The notes under the pieces are model-generated. The model searched no databases. It saw only the letters and a program-made list of their open reading frames with translations, and was not told where the DNA came from. From positions 1 to 8,582 of the forward strand of contig JALOMS010000166.1 in NCBI GenBank assembly GCA_025455345.1: a stretch of DNA of 8,582 nt, given 5' to 3'. This document shows positions 6,647 to 8,582 of this stretch, one piece after another. The stretch's first letter is position 1, and every line of letters starts with the position of its first letter. Made by a program: the position numbers and the translations under genes. The DNA comes from Thermoflexibacter sp. (GTDB lineage Bacteria; Bacteroidota; Bacteroidia; Cytophagales; Thermoflexibacteraceae).

Positions 6647-6943
6647 TTACTGCCCGCCTAAAGGAGTGTCAAATATACCTACTGCAAGCTCTATCCACAC
6701 CAAAAATAGTATGATTAAAATAAGAGCAAAGGCAAGAATGCGATGCTTAGTATTTTTTATTTTCTTAAACATAAACTCAAGCGCAAAACCTGTACAAGAA
6801 AGCAAGACCCCTGCAACTATAAAATCAAACAATGTCCACTTGACCTCCTCTGTAAACTGCATTGCTACTAAGGGAATAGACAACAGAAGTGCTATCATTA
6901 ATACCATAGCAATTCTTCTTTTTTCTTGACTAATTATTATCAT
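6647..6943 (-). CDS. Small three-helix membrane protein of unknown function
   Basis: A 98-residue protein with three strongly hydrophobic segments: about 11-28 (IAMVLMIALLLSIPLVAM), 37-57 and 69-91. The basic loop FKKIKNTKHR (59-68) lies between helices 2 and 3. The pattern 'IP.VAMQFTEEVKW.LFDFIVAGVLL.....E' and the ending 'WIELAVGIF.TPLGG' look like a conserved Bacteroidota inner-membrane family without a named function; I recognise the pattern from general knowledge and cannot confirm it here. The first ATG (6943) is chosen because the next, at residue 13, would cut into helix 1. A seven-codon mini-ORF (M-S-Y-D-N-N-stop) starts 7 bases upstream in another frame and overlaps the start. A palindrome at 6970-6986 suggests repressor control. 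Convergent with the ParA gene. Confidence 0.72.
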   Translation of the reverse strand: MIIISQEKRRIAMVLMIALLLSIPLVAMQFTEEVKWTLFDFIVAGVLLSCTGFALEFMFKKIKNTKHRILAFALILIILFLVWIELAVGIFDTPLGGQ

Positions 6944-6969
6944 AACTCATAAATTTAAAAAACAAAAGA

Positions 6970-6986
6970 ACTTTGTGTTGCAAAGT
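6970..6986. promoter_or_regulatory. Operator-like palindrome upstream of the small membrane protein gene
   Basis: ACTTTG-TGTTG-CAAAGT is a perfect 6-bp inverted repeat around 5 bases, starting 27 bases upstream of the ATG on the minus strand. Read on the minus strand, its left arm forms part of TTACTTTG (a one-mismatch -7 element), with TTG in AATTGG 20 bases upstream. A protein bound here would cover the -7 and start point. I recall similar ACTTTG/CAAAGT repeats before small membrane-protein and PadR-type regulator genes in Bacteroidota, but this is not verified. Confidence 0.45.
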
Positions 6987-7162
6987 AATATAAATGTATT
7001 TGATTTTCCAATTAGAAATTGAAAATTTTTATTTCTATAATTCTCTATTTTTAAGTAATTGAAGAGGCTTATAAGGCACTATATAGAATTGTATATTTGG
7101 ACTTATTAAGTATAATACCTATTTGGCTAATTTTCAGTTTTTTACAAAATAATTATAATTAG

Positions 7163-7208
7163 CCCCATAAACTCGTTTCTGTCAATAGGAATAACGAGTT
7201 TATAGGGG
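7163..7208 (-). terminator. Terminator of the carboxypeptidase-like gene
   Basis: CCCC-ATAAACTCGTT (7163-7177) pairs with AACGAGTTTAT-a-GGGG (7193-7208): 11 perfect base pairs, one bulged A, then four G-C pairs around a 15-base loop. It begins 23 bases past the stop codon of the minus-strand gene. On that strand it is followed by the A/T-rich run CTAATTATAATTATTTTG, so it fits an intrinsic terminator with an imperfect U-tract. Confidence 0.65.
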
Positions 7209-7231
7209 GAAAATCTAAGCAAAATAAGGAT

Positions 7232-8582
7232 TTATTGTCCTACAAAAAATACGGCATTGCCCATGAGAAGTTTGCCATTTGCCCAAGAACTTCTAAAAAT
7301 TGGATTATCAATAAGATGAACGATAGTACCTCTGCCTACCTCCGAAACGCCAAAAACTAAGCTATTTTTTAATTTTTGCTTTGCTTTGTACCCCACAAAA
7401 CCATCAATATATGCTCCATCTTTGATAACTCCTACATTCCACCCGCTTTTAAAATATTCAAATCCATCTGTGATTTGTCGTAAGGAATAGTATTCTTTGC
7501 CGTATCCAAATCCTAAAGGGTGTGTGTTGTCAATTGTTACCTTGAAAATACTACCAGCAATATAATCACTCAGTGCGCTACGCTCTCTATCCTCGTACTT
7601 GCGGAGGTACTCGTCCCAATTTTTTTTGTCCTTATCGTCTTTGGGTTTTTCTATGTTTATTCTTTTTAACTCGAAGGTTTCATTATCTGCAAATTGATAA
7701 TTTGCTCCTTCCATGACGATAAGTTTGCCGCCCTGTTGTACCCAAGAGCGACATTGGTTGATGAGTGTATTATTGTAGTTTCCATCGGGAAGTATCATTA
7801 CGTCAAAATCACTCATTTTCAAATTGCTAAGATAGCTTGAGTTTACCACAGTAACAGGATAGCCCAATTGTTGGTCGAAATAATGCCACAATTCACCAAA
7901 AGCATTCGTTCCTACTCCATCTCCTGTAAGCAAAGCAATGTGGGGCTTTTTCAAGAAGTGCATATTGTTAGAGCCTAAATCTGCTCCCTCATTAGCAAAT
8001 CCTGTATTAGCATATTCTAAGGGTTGCTGGAGTTCGGTTGCCAATGAGGTAACAAGATTATCCAAATCTTTGACAAATTCATTATCTGTGCGTGTAATAG
8101 CAATAGTGCCTGGACTGTACTTTTTATTGTTTATAGAAAACCCTTTTTCTGCGAATCTTACTTTGATGCCCTTGTTGAGTAACTTGACTAAAAACTGTAA
8201 ATCCTTGAATGACTTCCATTCTGCTATGTAAGAATATGGCTTTTCTACATTAGGCTGTGTTGTTTGGGAAGGTATGCCTTGTATAGGTTGAATATCAATT
8301 TTTTGTGTAAGGGCAAAAGATTTTAATCCATAAGAATACGGGATAGCCCAAGCAGTAGCATCATAAGTAATGGAATCTGAAAGGACTGTTTTGGGGTTAA
8401 ATAATACTTTGATTAAGACAGACTTAGGTTGGTAGGTATTGATAATAATATCATTTCTCTGAATAGTAATATTTTCTTCTTTGTTTGTAAAATAATTGTA
8501 TCCTACGAGTTTGGGAGGTGTATTTTTAGCATAACCGTACCTTATCTGTTGCTTGTCCAAATAGGCACGTAATTCATTGATT
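7232..8582 (-). CDS. Zinc carboxypeptidase (M14)-like protein, C-terminal part (runs off right edge)
   Basis: The frame is open on the minus strand to the window edge (…INELRAYLDKQQ), so the real start lies outside; the TTG at 8560 is only an internal leucine codon. The 450 visible residues match the C-terminal half of long Bacteroidota M14 zinc carboxypeptidases. The upstream part reads 'QPKSVLIKVLFNPKTVLSDSITYDATAWAIPYSYGLKSF' (8300-8420). A class I glutamine-amidotransferase-like domain follows (HIALLTGDGVG near 7915-7950, GGKLIVMEGANYQF near 7690-7735), then the ending NPIFRSSWANGKLLMGNAVFFVGQ. The amidotransferase nucleophile position holds EGANY with no cysteine, so this domain is probably structural or ligand-binding. 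The metal-binding HxxE and His of M14 would lie upstream, outside the window, so activity cannot be judged. Such proteins are usually exported peptidases. Confidence 0.75.
   Translation of the reverse strand, partial: INELRAYLDKQQIRYGYAKNTPPKLVGYNYFTNKEENITIQRNDIIINTYQPKSVLIKVLFNPKTVLSDSITYDATAWAIPYSYGLKSFALTQKIDIQPIQGIPSQTTQPNVEKPYSYIAEWKSFKDLQFLVKLLNKGIKVRFAEKGFSINNKKYSPGTIAITRTDNEFVKDLDNLVTSLATELQQPLEYANTGFANEGADLGSNNMHFLKKPHIALLTGDGVGTNAFGELWHYFDQQLGYPVTVVNSSYLSNLKMSDFDVMILPDGNYNNTLINQCRSWVQQGGKLIVMEGANYQFADNETFELKRINIEKPKDDKDKKNWDEYLRKYEDRERSALSDYIAGSIFKVTIDNTHPLGFGYGKEYYSLRQITDGFEYFKSGWNVGVIKDGAYIDGFVGYKAKQKLKNSLVFGVSEVGRGTIVHLIDNPIFRSSWANGKLLMGNAVFFVGQ

Noticed and set aside
6549..6929. 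126-residue plus-strand frame beginning MLKHILHKCDY
   Set aside because: It is antisense to the 98-residue membrane protein, has no recognisable motif and has a Ser/Thr/Lys/Ile-rich composition typical of the complement of a hydrophobic gene. The minus-strand protein has clear helices and conserved-looking motifs.
7092..7099. TATATTTG, a plus-strand -7 match
   Set aside because: No partner TTG at proper spacing and no plus-strand gene downstream.
8558..8560. TTG as the start of the carboxypeptidase-like gene
   Set aside because: The frame stays open to the window edge and the M14-type part is missing, so this is an internal leucine codon.

Overview
This is an AT-rich stretch of a Bacteroidota chromosome, most likely a Cytophagales-type relative. 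The phylum assignment rests on four things: start codons preceded by A/T-rich leaders with no Shine-Dalgarno sequence, several exact matches to the Bacteroidota -7 promoter element TAnnTTTG, a very large outer-membrane protein joining a PD40 propeller to an Omp85-type barrel, and a SprT-like protease of the kind common in this phylum. The genus is a guess. No tRNA, rRNA, CRISPR array or intact insertion sequence was seen.

Layout, left to right. The 5' part of a Crp/Fnr-type regulator gene runs off the left edge on the minus strand (1-233). It is divergent from a SprT-like zinc metalloprotease gene (351-977, TTG start). Next on the plus strand come a sugar-phosphate nucleotidyltransferase with a C-terminal hexapeptide tail (1168-2160) and a 1068-residue outer-membrane protein (2338-5544). 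That protein has a signal peptide, a degenerate gluzincin-like domain, a PD40 propeller, a charged linker and an Omp85-like barrel. A strong nested palindrome (5587-5660) follows and separates it from a solitary ParA-type ATPase (5787-6449), which has the best promoter in the window. Two minus-strand genes finish the window: a 98-residue three-helix membrane protein (6647-6943) and the C-terminal part of a zinc carboxypeptidase-like protein (7232 to the right edge), which ends in a hairpin terminator.

How the genes relate. Most genes appear to be separate transcription units, with gaps of about 120-290 bases, their own promoter-like elements and terminator-like hairpins. No multi-gene operon is evident. 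The nucleotidyltransferase and the outer-membrane protein share a strand and may be linked functionally in envelope biogenesis, but the second gene has its own promoter candidate. ParA has no ParB partner in view.

No clearly new multi-gene system was found. The items most worth a second look are the propeller-Omp85 protein with its apparently inactive protease domain, the orphan ParA next to the nested palindrome, and two operator-like palindromes placed in promoters.
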